Positions 25,008 through 34,687 of a stretch of DNA of 59,226 nucleotides are shown piece by piece (positions within the stretch are counted from its first letter, which is position 1; each line of letters begins with the position of its first letter). The stretch is taken from positions 1-59,226 of the forward strand of contig JBKHXX010000064.1 in the NCBI GenBank assembly GCA_046565765.1, read 5' to 3'. The position numbers were made by a program, and so were the translations under genes. Below the pieces are notes generated by a model, which searched no databases, was not told the origin of the DNA, and was given only the letters and a program-made list of their open reading frames with translations. Source of the stretch: JBFMCT01 sp046565765 (GTDB taxonomy: Bacteria > Actinomycetota > Acidimicrobiia > Acidimicrobiales > AC-14).

Positions 25008-25700
25008 GTGAGGGAGGCGCCTCGCCACGCCCGGCGGCCGTCCGTGCTGGGCCGCATCATGCGCGCCGCCCTCCCCGGGGTGCGGCAGGTCGCGGCCCAG
25101 GTCACTCCCTACGCCAGGTCGTGGGACGACGCCAACGCCCTCGCCCTGGCCGCCCAGGGCCCGCTGTGGATCGTCCTGGGCGACTCCACCGCCCAGGGGA
25201 TCGGGGCGCCGAGCTACGACCGGGGCTACGTGGGCCAGCTGCGGGCCGCCCTCGACGCCCAGCGGGGCGAGCGCGGGCCATGGCGGCTGCTCAACTGGTC
25301 GCGCTCGGGGGCCCGCTGCGCCGACGCCCTGAGGGACCAGCTCCCCCGGCTCGAGTCTCTCGACGTGGAACCGGCGCTGGTCACGGTGGCCATCGGCGCC
25401 AACGACGTCTACCGCACGCCCCTCGACCAGATCGTGGCCGAGATGCGGGAGATCATCCGCCGCCTGCCCCCCGGTGCGGTGGTCGCCACCCTCCCCCAGG
25501 GGCTGCGGCCCCAGAAGGCGGAGGCGGTCAACGCCGTCATCCGGTCGGAGGCGCCCGCCGCCGGCCTGCTGGTCGCCGACGTGTGGGCCCGGACCGGCCC
25601 GCCGTGGCGGGGCAAGTTCGCCTCCGACAACTTCCACCCCGGGGCCCTCGGGTACGCCGACTGGGCGGCCGCCTTCTCCGAGCCCCTGGGCCTGCGCTAG
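25008..25700 (+). CDS. SGNH/GDSL-family hydrolase
   Basis: A 230-aa esterase/lipase-like enzyme. Block I GDST (Ser60 nucleophile), block III GANDVYR, and block V DNFHP (Asp207, His210) are all present. An N-terminal basic stretch (about 1-20) has no clear signal peptide. It hydrolyses an ester bond; the substrate is unknown. GTG start with AGAGGAA about 7 bases upstream. The stop shares CTAG with the convergent flippase-like gene. Confidence 0.88.
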   Translation: MREAPRHARRPSVLGRIMRAALPGVRQVAAQVTPYARSWDDANALALAAQGPLWIVLGDSTAQGIGAPSYDRGYVGQLRAALDAQRGERGPWRLLNWSRSGARCADALRDQLPRLESLDVEPALVTVAIGANDVYRTPLDQIVAEMREIIRRLPPGAVVATLPQGLRPQKAEAVNAVIRSEAPAAGLLVADVWARTGPPWRGKFASDNFHPGALGYADWAAAFSEPLGLR

Positions 25701-26761
25701 TCCGAAGGGTCGGCGGCGTCCTCCACCACCCGCTTCAGCTCCTCGGCCCGCCGGCCCCGTCCCTCGCCGGGCCCGAGCCGCAGCGACAGGTAGGCCGCTC
25801 CGCCGGCCGGGATCGGGAGCCAGAAGTTCACCAGCCGCCACGACACCACGCCCAGCAGGGCGGTGCCGCCGGGCACCCCGAACCCGACGAGCGTCGGGGT
25901 CAGCACGCCTTCGATGATGCCGAGCCCGCCGGGGGTCACCGGCAGGGCGCCCAGCACGTTGGCCAGGCCGTAGGCGACCAGCAGGGAGTCGATGCCGGTG
26001 CGGTGCCCGAAGGCGGCGAGGAACACCCACAGGGAGGCCGCGTCGAGCAACCAGTTGGCCGTGGCCCACCCCACCGCCCGGGCCACCAGGCGGGGTTGGG
26101 CGGCCAGCTCCCGGAGGCGGGCGGCCACCCGCTGGACCCCTCGCTCGACCTTCCCGCAGTCCACCAGGGGCATCCGGCGGGCGACCCGGCAGAGGGTCTC
26201 GGTGGTGCGGGCCTCGGCCCGGGTGAGGCCCACCAAGGCCAGGGCGAACAGGCCGAACACCACCGCGCCCAGCACCGCCGCGGTCGTGTACAGCGGTTGC
26301 ACCCCCCGGGCGGGGATGGACACCACCAGGGCGAGCCACAGGATCACGTTGAGCACGACCGCCGACCCGAGGCCCTGGGTGGCCAGGGCGAAGGTGGCGT
26401 CGGCGGGGCGGACGCCCGCCTCCGTGAGCAGGCGGTACCCGAGGGCGCCGCCCGCACCGGCTCCGCCCGGCACGACGTGGCTCAGGCCCAGGGTCGACAG
26501 CTCGATGCGGGCCATCCGGGGGAACGCCGGCCGGGTGGCGGCGGGGAGCAGCGACCGGGTGAGCTGGAAGTAGGCGCACAGGGCGGCGACTTCCAGGCCC
26601 ACACCGAGGAGGAGGAGCCACCCGCTGACCTCGGCGAGCGTGCGGGCCGACCCCAGCGCCGTCGCCATCTGGGGCAGCACGAAGAACTCGACGATGGCGG
26701 CCACGATGAGCACGGCCAGCACCCGGCGAAGGGGACGGGGCACGCGCAGGGTGGTCGCCAC
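25697..26761 (-). CDS. Flippase-like (LPG synthase TM region/UPF0104) membrane protein
   Basis: About 354 aa with some eight membrane helices. Motifs LSHVVPGGAGAGGALGYRLL and LPVTPGGLGIIEGVLTPTL are hallmarks of the lysylphosphatidylglycerol-synthase transmembrane (UPF0104) family, which move lipids or lipid-linked sugars across the membrane. No aminoacyl-transfer domain, so it is the stand-alone flippase-like type. I chose the GTG at 26761, just before the first hydrophobic helix. Divergent from the amine oxidase gene (35 bases between starts). Confidence 0.85.
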   Translation of the reverse strand: MATTLRVPRPLRRVLAVLIVAAIVEFFVLPQMATALGSARTLAEVSGWLLLLGVGLEVAALCAYFQLTRSLLPAATRPAFPRMARIELSTLGLSHVVPGGAGAGGALGYRLLTEAGVRPADATFALATQGLGSAVVLNVILWLALVVSIPARGVQPLYTTAAVLGAVVFGLFALALVGLTRAEARTTETLCRVARRMPLVDCGKVERGVQRVAARLRELAAQPRLVARAVGWATANWLLDAASLWVFLAAFGHRTGIDSLLVAYGLANVLGALPVTPGGLGIIEGVLTPTLVGFGVPGGTALLGVVSWRLVNFWLPIPAGGAAYLSLRLGPGEGRGRRAEELKRVVEDAADPSD

Positions 26762-26783
26762 GAGCCCATGTTGCCCCGCCGAG

Positions 26784-26789
26784 TACGTT
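26784..26789 (+). promoter_or_regulatory. -10 element for leaderless amine-oxidase gene
   Basis: TACGTT is followed after 7 bases by the GTG at 26797; no Shine-Dalgarno sequence is visible. It lies in the 35-base gap with the divergent flippase-like gene. Confidence 0.4.
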
Positions 26790-26796
26790 CCGGACG

Positions 26797-27885
26797 GTGG
26801 TTGCACACGTGGCGGTGGTCGGCGGCGGGCTGGCCGGGCTGACGGCCGCCACCGCCCTGGCCCGGGCCGGCGTGGGCGTGCAGGTGCTGGAGGCCCGGTC
26901 GGTCGTCGGCGGCCGGATGATGACCGTCGTCGCCACCGAGGTGAACGAGCGGGCCTGGCTCGACCTCGGGGCCACGTGGCACTGGGACGACCAGCCTCGG
27001 ATGCAGGCCCTGGCCCGCGAGCTCGGCGTGGAGTCGTTCCCCCAGTACCGCACCGGCCAGGCCATGTCCGACGAGGGGCCGGACCAGCCCGCCCGCCCCG
27101 TCGACTTCCCACCGTCGGTGCCCGCCGAGCTGCGCTTCGTGGGCGGCGCCCAGGACGTGTGCCGCCGCCTGGCCGACCGCCTTCCCGAGGGGTCGGTGGA
27201 GCTGGACACCACCGTGGTGGCGGTGGAGGCGGGCGACACGGGCGTCGCCCTGAACGTGATCGGGCCCGACGGCACGGGCCGGGACCTCGAGGCCGACGCC
27301 GTGGTCATGGCCCTCCCGCCCCGTCTCGCCCTCGACACGGTGGCCTTCACGCCCGACCTGCCCGAGGAGGTGGAGGACGTCCTCCGCCACACCCCCACCT
27401 GGATGGCCACCTCGCTCAAGTGCGTGGCCGTCTACGAGACGGCCTTCTGGAGGGAGGCGGGCCTCTCGGGGCTGGCCTACAGCCGGGAGGGTCCGCTGCG
27501 GGAGGTGCACGACGCCGGCAACGACGACGGCTCGCTGGCCGCCCTGTGGGGGTTCATCTCGGCCCTCCACGAGTTCCGCGACCTCGACTTCGACGACCGG
27601 CGGGAGCTGGTCTTCGCCCAGCTCGGCCGGCTGTTCGGGCCGGACGCGGCCGACCCCCTCCGCTACCTGGAGCGGGACTGGTCGGGCGACCCGTTCACCA
27701 ACGACGAGGTTTTCTGGGTGCCCAAGGAGCTGCTCGCCTACGGCAACCCCGCGTTCGCCCGGCCGCTCTTCGGCGGGCGGCTGGTGTGGGCCGGCGCCGA
27801 GACGTCGGACGAGGGCGGCGGCCACATGGAGGGGGCGGTGGCCTCGGGCGAGCGGGCGGCCCGGCTTATCCTCGACCGGACATGA
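26797..27885 (+). CDS. FAD-dependent amine oxidase/phytoene-desaturase-like oxidoreductase
   Basis: A 362-aa flavoprotein. The dinucleotide-binding motif is VVGGGLAGLTAATALARAG near the N-terminus, followed by VVGGRMMT. The C-terminal FAD motif is VWAGAETSDEGGGHMEGAV. It belongs to the monoamine-oxidase-like superfamily and should oxidise an amine or C-C bond; the substrate is unknown. It overlaps the downstream DinB-like gene by 4 bases (ATGA, 27882-27885). Confidence 0.87.
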   Translation: MVAHVAVVGGGLAGLTAATALARAGVGVQVLEARSVVGGRMMTVVATEVNERAWLDLGATWHWDDQPRMQALARELGVESFPQYRTGQAMSDEGPDQPARPVDFPPSVPAELRFVGGAQDVCRRLADRLPEGSVELDTTVVAVEAGDTGVALNVIGPDGTGRDLEADAVVMALPPRLALDTVAFTPDLPEEVEDVLRHTPTWMATSLKCVAVYETAFWREAGLSGLAYSREGPLREVHDAGNDDGSLAALWGFISALHEFRDLDFDDRRELVFAQLGRLFGPDAADPLRYLERDWSGDPFTNDEVFWVPKELLAYGNPAFARPLFGGRLVWAGAETSDEGGGHMEGAVASGERAARLILDRT

Positions 27886-28433
27886 GCCAGATCGCCGACC
27901 GCCACCGCCGCCTGGCCGCCGGCTTCACCGCCCGGGTCGAGGCCGTTCCCCCCGACCGCTGGGAGAGCCCCTCGCCCTGCCCGGGTTGGACGGCGCGCAA
28001 CCTCGTGGAGCACGTCGCCGGCAACTGCGGGACGTTCCTCGGCATGGTGGGCAAGGAGCTGCCGCCCGGCCCCGACCCTGCCGACGACCCGCTGGGCGCG
28101 TGGACGTCGGCCCGCGACGCCCTCCAGGCCGCCCTGGACGACCCGGCGGTGGCGACCCTGGAGTACGAGGGCGCCTTCGGACGCTCGACACTGGAACGGG
28201 CGGTCGACGGCTTCCAGAGCCTCGACCTGATCGTCCACGGCTGGGACCTGGCCCGGGCCACGGGCGGCGACGAGCGCATCGACCCCGGGGACGTCCACCA
28301 CCTGTTCGAGCGGGTCAAGCCGCTGGACGAGGTGATGCGCCAGCCGGGCGCCATCGGGGCGAAGCTGGAAGCCCCCGAGGGGGCAGACGAGCAGACGCAG
28401 CTCCTGGCCTTCCTCGGCCGCCGTTCCTGGTGA
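27882..28433 (+). CDS. Maleylpyruvate-isomerase-like/DinB-fold protein (TIGR03086-like)
   Basis: A 183-aa four-helix-bundle protein. ADRHRRLAAGFTARVEAV and PCPGWTARNLVEHVAG are typical of the actinobacterial mycothiol-dependent maleylpyruvate isomerase N-terminal/TIGR03086 group, and DLIVHGWDLARATG gives the later metal-binding His. Such proteins bind a divalent metal and often use mycothiol. Coupled to the amine oxidase upstream. Its stop is 3 bases from that of the convergent amylase gene. Confidence 0.83.
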   Translation: MSQIADRHRRLAAGFTARVEAVPPDRWESPSPCPGWTARNLVEHVAGNCGTFLGMVGKELPPGPDPADDPLGAWTSARDALQAALDDPAVATLEYEGAFGRSTLERAVDGFQSLDLIVHGWDLARATGGDERIDPGDVHHLFERVKPLDEVMRQPGAIGAKLEAPEGADEQTQLLAFLGRRSW

Positions 28434-28436
28434 GCG

Positions 28437-30062
28437 CTACCGGAGCCTGATCCAGCGGTAGCCGTACCCCTCCAGGCGCAGCTTGGCCAGGTCGGGGTGG
28501 GTGCCGCCGTAGTCGCCGTCGGCGAACGTCTCCACCGGCTCGCCGGCCGCGGCGTTCGGGCCACGCAGGCCGTCCAACTGGGCGGACAGGTCGACGGTGG
28601 CGGGCTCGTCGGCCAGGTTGGTGAGCGCAACCATCGTCCCCCGGGGACCGCTGCGGCGGAGGGCCAGCACCGACGGCGTGCCGGAGTCGAGCACCGTGCA
28701 GTCGCCGACGGCGAACTCGGGGCACTCCCTGAGGGTGTGGATGGCACGCTCCATCCACGCAGCGAATGCGGGTCCCGCCGCTGGTTGGTGACGTTCAGCT
28801 CCCCGTAGCCGTAGTCGCCCTCGTCGATCAGGGGGCGGACGAGCTTCTCGCTCGGGGCGGTGGAGAAGCCGGCGTTGGGAGCGTCCGACCACTGCATGGG
28901 CGTCCGGATGGCGTTGCGCTCCTCCAGCGACAGGTCGTCGCCCATGCCCAGCTCCTCGCCGTAGCCGAGCACGGGCGTGCCCGGCAGGGTGAACTGGAGG
29001 GCGTAGGCCATCTCCAGCCGGCGCCGGTCGTTGCCCAGCATGGGGGCCAGGCGGCGGCGGATGCCCCGGTCGTAGAGCTGCATGCTCTCGTCCGGGCCGA
29101 ACTGGGCGAACACCTCCTGGCGCTCCTCGTCGGTGAGCCGGCCCAGGTCGACCTCGTCGTGGTTGCGGAGGAACGTCGACCACTGGCAGGTGGCGGGGAT
29201 CGGCGGGGTGGCCTGGACCCCCTCGATCACGGGGCCGGCGTGGCTCCGGGCCAGCCCCAGGAACACCTTCTGGTTGAGGAGGAAGTTGAACAGCATGGGC
29301 AGGCGGTCGCCCTGCCCGAAGTACTCGACCAGCTCGTCCGGCTCGGCGTTGGCCTCGGCCAGGATGGTGGCGTCGCCCCGCCGCCAGGAGATGATCCCCC
29401 GGAGCCGGCGGAGGTAGTCGAAGTCCTTGGGCGGGTCGTCGTTGTCGGGCTCCGTGAGCTCGATCACGAAGGGGGCGGCGTCCATGCGGAACCCGGCCAC
29501 GCCCAGCTGGATCCAGAAGGCGGCGATGCGCTCGACCTCCTCCCGCACCCTCGCGTTGGCGGCGTTGAGGTCGGGCATGGAAGTACCACGCCCCGGCCTC
29601 CTCGTCGCGGGTCCACGTGCGCTCCTGCACGCCGGGGAAGACCACCCCCTGGCTGAGGTTTCGAGGCTCCCCCGCCGACCACACGTACCAGTCCCGGAAG
29701 GGCGAGTCGGGGCTGGAGCGGGCCGAGCGGAACCACGGGTGCTCGTCCGACGTGTGGTTAACGACCAGGTCGATCATCACCCGCAGTCCTCGGGCCCCGG
29801 CCTCGTGCACGAAGTCCACGAAGTCGCCGAGGGTGCCCAGGCGGGGGTCGACGTTGTAGAAGTCGGCCACGTCGTAGCCGTCGTCGCGGTTGGGACTGGG
29901 GTGGATCGGATGGAGCCACAGGCACGTGACCCCCAGCCGCTCGAGGTAGTCGAGCCGGCTGGTCAGCCCGGGGAAGTCGCCGACGCCGTCGCCGTCGGAG
30001 TCCTGGAACGTCTCCACGTCGAGGCAGTAGATGACCGCCTCCTGGTACCACCGCCCGGCCAT
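28437..30062 (-). pseudogene. GH13 alpha-amylase/trehalose-synthase-like gene with two frame breaks
   Basis: The whole stretch codes for a TreS-like GH13 protein of about 540 aa, but in two frames. Frame 1 runs from ATG 30062 (WYQEAVIYCLDVETFQDSDG) to about 29577 (GAWYFH). Frame 2 then continues (MPDLNAANARVREEV) through GFRMDAAPF (nucleophile Asp), ILAEANAEP (acid Glu) and FLRNHDEVDL to about 28759. Frame 1 resumes at WMERAIHTLRECPEF and ends at 28437. Relatives have about five more residues (His-Arg-Phe-Tyr type) where the first break lies, so about 17 bases seem lost there; one base is missing at the second. The changes compensate each other. All catalytic residues survive, so either recent decay or sequence error. 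It is the last gene after the membrane protein at 30073. Confidence 0.8.
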
Positions 30063-30072
30063 GGGGCCGGTT

Positions 30073-30894
30073 CTACCCAGCCGGCCGCCTGCTCATGGCG
30101 GTGTAGAGGGCGGCCAGGGCGGCGAAGGCCACCACGAGCCCGATCCGCCAGCCCCACACCAGCCCGGCGCTCGCATCGAACTCGTCGGCGGCCAGGATGG
30201 CGGCCACCCCGATGAGGGCCATGCCCATCATCACCACCTGGATCGGGATCTGCAGGGCGCTCCAACGCCGCTCGAACGCGAAGGACAGGTAGAGCACGGC
30301 CGGGAAGGCGGCGAACGCGCTCAGCGAGCGGCACGTGAGCGGGGTGAGCGTCCACGGGGCGTGGTCGGCGATGGCCGTGGGGCGGAAGTACATCACGGCG
30401 GCGAAGGCCAGTTGCAGGGCGCCGACGGCGGCCACCACCCGGCGCACCGGCGCCGGCACCTCGCGGTCGCCCGCTTCCAGCGTGCCGGGGTCGGTGCGGC
30501 GGTTGCGCACCCACAGCCAGGGGAGCAGCACGGGAGTGGAGAAGTAGAGGGCGGCCCAGGCCCAGAACGACACGTGGTCGTGGTTGAACCGGTCCCAATG
30601 GAGGATCGTGGCCACGCCCAGCATGGTGGCGAAGACCGTGATGGCCACGAACCCCACGCCCACGCGGTGCCACTGGCGCACGGTCGCGGCCCGGTAGAAG
30701 AAGTAGGCGCCGGAGAGGTAGCCCGCCCCCATGACCAGGGCGCTCATCGTGGGCTCGATGGTCCACGACCACAGCTGCTCGGTGCGGGTCGGGAAGAGGA
30801 AGAGCAGCACGAACGCCGCCACCAGGACCGGGATGATCACGGCCGACACGGCGCGCGTGACCTTGAGCACGGAGTCGTCACGGGTCACGCCCAT
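30073..30894 (-). CDS. Multi-pass membrane protein of unknown function (paralog A)
   Basis: A 273-aa protein with about seven hydrophobic segments. RTEQLWSWTIEPTMSALVMG and HDHVSFWAWAALYFSTPVLL align with the protein at 34671-35450, so the two are paralogs. GAGGAGGAGG stands before the ATG at 30894. It lies between the AlkA-like gene (23 bases) and the amylase (10 bases) in a minus-strand operon. I do not recognise the family; no charged pore or catalytic motif stands out. Confidence 0.78.
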   Translation of the reverse strand: MGVTRDDSVLKVTRAVSAVIIPVLVAAFVLLFLFPTRTEQLWSWTIEPTMSALVMGAGYLSGAYFFYRAATVRQWHRVGVGFVAITVFATMLGVATILHWDRFNHDHVSFWAWAALYFSTPVLLPWLWVRNRRTDPGTLEAGDREVPAPVRRVVAAVGALQLAFAAVMYFRPTAIADHAPWTLTPLTCRSLSAFAAFPAVLYLSFAFERRWSALQIPIQVVMMGMALIGVAAILAADEFDASAGLVWGWRIGLVVAFAALAALYTAMSRRPAG

Positions 30895-30917
30895 CGGTCC
30901 GCCCTCCTCCTCTTTCG

Positions 30918-31808
30918 TTACAGCCCCGAGATCTGCTTGAGCGGCAGGCGGGGGCCGTAGCGGGGCGGGGACGGGCCGCCGGCCATGATCAGGCGGACGA
31001 CGCGGCCACGGTGGCCCCGGTAGGGCTCGAGCAGCTCGAGCATGCGGGCGTCGTCGGCGCGAGGTTCGCCGGCCAGGGCCCAGGCCACGTGGTGCGGGAG
31101 GTGGTAGTCGCCCACGCTCACCGCGTCTGCGTCCCCGAAGGCGACCATGCCCACCTCGGCCGCGGTCCACGCGCCCACGCCGGGCAGCGCGGTGATGCGG
31201 CGGTAGGCCGCGTGGGGCGGCAGCCCGGCCGTCTCGTCCAGGCGGGATGCGTACGAGGCGGCCAGGCGGATGGTGTCGGCCCGCTTGCGCTCGATGTTGC
31301 AGCGGTGGAAGACCCAGGTCGGCGTGCGGGCCAGCACCGCCGGGTCGGGGGGGAGCAGCAGGCCGGGTAACGGGCCCGGGGCAGGCTCGCCCAGGCGGCG
31401 GACAAGGGCGGCGTAGGAGCGGCGGGCCTCCAGCCCGATGACCTTCTGCTCGAGGATGGCGGGCACGATCGCCTCCGCCACGGCGTTGGTGCGGCACAGG
31501 CGCAAGCCCCGGAAGCGGAGGCGGAGGCCGTCCACCACCGGGTCGTGCGGAGTGAACCCGCGATCGTCGTCGGACGCGCCGACCAGGTCGCGCGCGGCGG
31601 CGAGGGCCCACCCGGCTCCCGGCCCCCACGCCCGCACCGTCACGGTGCTGCCCCGGGCCACCAGCCGGGTGGTGGCCGGGCCCTCGGGCGTGCGGGTGGC
31701 CCGCCACGCCTCGCCGGGAGTGAGGCGCATGGTGGGGTCCAGGCGGCCCCGGCGAACGGGGAACAGGGTCAGGCCCAGGTCGACCGGGCGGTCGAGCTCG
31801 ATCTTCAA
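30918..31808 (-). CDS. AlkA-like DNA-3-methyladenine glycosylase (HhH-GPD)
   Basis: A 296-aa base-excision repair enzyme. An N-terminal mixed domain (about 1-100, beginning MKIELDRPVDLGLTLFPVRR) precedes the HhH-GPD region with LPGVGAWTAAEVG and catalytic Asp234 (SVGDYHLP). It removes alkylated bases from DNA. I chose the TTG at 31808, which overlaps the aldehyde dehydrogenase stop (TTGA, 31805-31808), because the conserved N-terminus begins exactly there. No [4Fe-4S] cysteine cluster is seen. Confidence 0.85.
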   Translation of the reverse strand: MKIELDRPVDLGLTLFPVRRGRLDPTMRLTPGEAWRATRTPEGPATTRLVARGSTVTVRAWGPGAGWALAAARDLVGASDDDRGFTPHDPVVDGLRLRFRGLRLCRTNAVAEAIVPAILEQKVIGLEARRSYAALVRRLGEPAPGPLPGLLLPPDPAVLARTPTWVFHRCNIERKRADTIRLAASYASRLDETAGLPPHAAYRRITALPGVGAWTAAEVGMVAFGDADAVSVGDYHLPHHVAWALAGEPRADDARMLELLEPYRGHRGRVVRLIMAGGPSPPRYGPRLPLKQISGL

Positions 31809-33229
31809 GGGAGCTGGAGCGACTTGACCTCGAGGAACTCCTCGAGGCCCCACCGTCCCAACTCGCGCCCCCGGCCCGACTGCTTGTACCCGCCGAAGGG
31901 GGCCATGGGGTTGAACCCGCCCACGCCGCACACGTCCACCTGACCCGTGCGCATCCGGCGGGCGACGGCCTCCGCCCGCTTCCGGTCCGACGAGAAGACG
32001 GCCCCGTGCAGCCCGTAGGGCGAGTCGTTGGCGATGCGCACCGCGTCGTCCTCGTCGTCGGCGGGGATGATCACGATCACCGGCCCGAAGATCTCCTCGA
32101 TGGCGATGGCCATGTCGTTGTCGACGTCGGCGAAGATCGTGGGGCGGACGTAGTAGCCGCGCTCCAGGCCCTCCGGCGGCTCCACCCCGCCGGTGACGAG
32201 GGTGGCGCCCTCCTGCTGACCGAGGCGGATGTAGCGCCGCACCCGCTCCCGCTGGTCGTGGGTGGCCAGGGGGCCCAGCTCCGACTCGGGGTCGAGGGGG
32301 TCGCCCATACGCATCTGCTCGGCCACCTTGCGGGCGATCAGGGCGGCCTCGTCGTGGCGCTCGCGGGGCACGACCAGCCGGCTCCACGCCATGCACGTCT
32401 GGCCCGAGTTGAGCAGCGCCTGGCGCACGCTGGCCTGCACCGCCTCCTCCAGGTCGGCGTCGTCGAGGACGACCGATGCCGACTTGCCGCCCAGCTCCAG
32501 CGTCACCCGCTTGAGGGTCTGGGCCGCCACCTCGGCGATGCGCTGGCCGGTCGGCGTGGAGCCGGTGAAGGAGATGACGTCCACGCCGGGGTGGCTGGTC
32601 AGCGCCTCCCCGACCACCTCCGGGTGGCCGGTGACCAGGTTGAACACGCCCGGCGGGAACCCCACCTCGTCGATCAGGTCGGCCAGCACGAACGCGCTCA
32701 GCGGCGCCACCTCGCTGGGCTTGAGGACGACCGTGCAGCCGGCCGCCAGGGCGGCCGCCACCTTGCTGACGGCCTGGTGGAGCGGGTAGTTCCAGGGGGT
32801 GATGGCGGCCACCACGCCCATCGGCTCGTAGACGATGGTCGAGGCTCCGAGCGCCTCCTCGAACGGGAACTCCCCCAGCACGTCCACGAACGTCTTGATG
32901 ACCACCGCGGGCAGGCCGGCCTGGGCCACGGTGGCGGTGGAGACGGGCATCCCCACCTCCTGGGCGATGAGCTGGCCCACCTCGGTCAGGCGGGCCATGA
33001 GGCTGTCGCCGAGGCGCTGGAGGAGCTGGGCCCGGGCCCCCACCGGCGTCGCCGCCCACGGCTCGAAGGCGGCCCGGGCGGCGGCGACCGCGGCGTCCAC
33101 GTCGGCGGAGTTGCCGGCCGGCACCGTCCCCAGCAGCTCCTCGGTGGCGGCGTTGACGACGTCGAGACGCCCGTCGCCGGCGGGGTCGACCCACGAGCCG
33201 CCGATGAACAGCTGAGCCCTCTCGTGCAC
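31805..33229 (-). CDS. NAD(P)-dependent aldehyde dehydrogenase
   Basis: A 474-aa ALDH-superfamily enzyme. Catalytic Cys279 in NSGQTC, LELGGKSA with the general-base Glu, ITPWNYPL and FGGYKQSGRGRELG near the C-terminus. It oxidises an aldehyde to an acid in the cytoplasm; the substrate is unknown. GTG start at 33229. First gene of the operon ALDH - AlkA-like - membrane protein - amylase. Divergent from the Asp-box protein gene with 45 bases between starts. Confidence 0.93.
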   Translation of the reverse strand: MHERAQLFIGGSWVDPAGDGRLDVVNAATEELLGTVPAGNSADVDAAVAAARAAFEPWAATPVGARAQLLQRLGDSLMARLTEVGQLIAQEVGMPVSTATVAQAGLPAVVIKTFVDVLGEFPFEEALGASTIVYEPMGVVAAITPWNYPLHQAVSKVAAALAAGCTVVLKPSEVAPLSAFVLADLIDEVGFPPGVFNLVTGHPEVVGEALTSHPGVDVISFTGSTPTGQRIAEVAAQTLKRVTLELGGKSASVVLDDADLEEAVQASVRQALLNSGQTCMAWSRLVVPRERHDEAALIARKVAEQMRMGDPLDPESELGPLATHDQRERVRRYIRLGQQEGATLVTGGVEPPEGLERGYYVRPTIFADVDNDMAIAIEEIFGPVIVIIPADDEDDAVRIANDSPYGLHGAVFSSDRKRAEAVARRMRTGQVDVCGVGGFNPMAPFGGYKQSGRGRELGRWGLEEFLEVKSLQLP

Positions 33230-33274
33230 GTCGCCAGGCTAGATGGCCGGCGATGTCCTAGCCTGCCGCGCGAT

Positions 33275-34687
33275 ATGTCCAGAAGCGAAGGCGGGCAGGC
33301 GAAATGGCCCCTGCTGGCCATGGTCGGGGGCGGGATCCTCGTACTCATGGCCGTGGTGTACGTGGCCACCGGTGGCCTCGACAGAGACGACGGCGACGAC
33401 GAGCAGGCCCTGGCCGCCCGCTGCGCCTTCCCCGCCTGCCGGGCCGCCGAGAACCCCGGGCTGGGCCGGGGGTACGAAGGCCCCTCGGTGGCGGTGAACC
33501 CGGCCGACGAGAACCACATGGTGGTGGTCGACGCCCACATGAGCGCAGGCCACTGCACCTGGCACGTCACCTTCGACCGGGGCAAGGAGTGGACCGACGG
33601 CACCTTCCAGGAGCCGGAGGGTTACCGCGGCTGCAAGATCAACGGGGGCTCGGGCGGCCACGTGCCGATCGGTCCGGCGAGCGTGTCGTTCGGGCCTTCC
33701 GGCCGGGTCTACGCCACGTACGGCTCGGCCAATTGGGACCTGCACGGCCGGCGCGAGAGCATCATCCTCGCCACGTCGGCCGACGGCGGCGAGAATTTCA
33801 CGACGACGGTCGCGGCGCCGCCTCCCGGCGACGGGCTGGCCTTTGCCCGGCCGCAGATGTCGGTCGTTGCCGGTCCCAACGGCGCCGACCGCATCCTGTT
33901 GGCCTTCTGGCAGTGCCGGCAGGCCGCCAACCTGTGCGACGCCGCCATGTTCGCCCGCTCCGACGACGGGGGCGCCACCTTCACCACGCCCGTGGTCCTC
34001 AACGACCCGCCCGCCGGCCAGACGCCGTCCGAGCCGCTCCAGACGCCTGACGGGACCATCTACGTGACGTTCATGCGGCGATTCGCCGACGGGCCCACCG
34101 ACCTCATCCTGGCCCGTTCCACCGACGGCGGCGCCACGTTCACCTACAGCACCATCGACAACCAGCTCGCCATCGGCGACCGCTACGACACCGCCAAGCT
34201 GGCCTACGACGGGCGGCTCAACCACCTCTACGTCGTCTACAGCGACGCCCGCACCGGCGGGCAGCAGATCTTCTTCCGCAGGTCGGCCGACCGTGGCGTC
34301 ACGTGGGGCGAGCCGGTCGGCATCGCCCCCGGGCAGGACGCCCAGTCGACGGGCACGTCCCGCACCCCCTCGATCTCGGTGGCGCCCAACGGCCGCGTGG
34401 ACCTCGTGTACTACCGCCGCCCCCAGGCCAACACCGACAACGTGTTCTGGGCCTACTCCTTGGACGGCGGCACCCGCTTCGTGTCCCGCCAGGTCAACGA
34501 GCGGCCCATCCGCCGCTACCCCTTCGCCGCCGCCATCGGGGACTGGTACCCGCCCGACGTGACCTCCACCGACGCAGCCGCCGTCGTGGTCTGGAGCGAC
34601 ACGACCAACGCCGCCGATCAGGACCAGAACGTGCAGGACATCTTCCTTCGCCGCATGAGCCTGTCCGGCGATGAGCTCCCCCCGTAA
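33275..34687 (+). CDS. Membrane-anchored Asp-box (BNR) beta-propeller protein, sialidase-like
   Basis: A 470-aa protein. One membrane segment (about 12-32, WPLLAMVGGGILVLMAVVYV) anchors it, leaving the rest outside. Five Asp boxes: SADGGENF, SDDGGATF, STDGGATF, SADRGVTW, SLDGGTRF. Several cysteine pairs near the start of the exported part suggest disulfides. Sialidase active-site Arg residues cannot be assigned with confidence, so this may be a binding propeller. ATG at 33275 with TAGCCT 10 bases upstream. It overlaps the downstream membrane protein by 17 bases. Confidence 0.82.
   Translation: MSRSEGGQAKWPLLAMVGGGILVLMAVVYVATGGLDRDDGDDEQALAARCAFPACRAAENPGLGRGYEGPSVAVNPADENHMVVVDAHMSAGHCTWHVTFDRGKEWTDGTFQEPEGYRGCKINGGSGGHVPIGPASVSFGPSGRVYATYGSANWDLHGRRESIILATSADGGENFTTTVAAPPPGDGLAFARPQMSVVAGPNGADRILLAFWQCRQAANLCDAAMFARSDDGGATFTTPVVLNDPPAGQTPSEPLQTPDGTIYVTFMRRFADGPTDLILARSTDGGATFTYSTIDNQLAIGDRYDTAKLAYDGRLNHLYVVYSDARTGGQQIFFRRSADRGVTWGEPVGIAPGQDAQSTGTSRTPSISVAPNGRVDLVYYRRPQANTDNVFWAYSLDGGTRFVSRQVNERPIRRYPFAAAIGDWYPPDVTSTDAAAVVVWSDTTNAADQDQNVQDIFLRRMSLSGDELPP

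Noticed and set aside
24957..27419. Upstream extension of the pirin frame
   Set aside because: Pirin begins at 24947 with a good ribosome site; the extension is antisense to the SGNH hydrolase and the amine oxidase.
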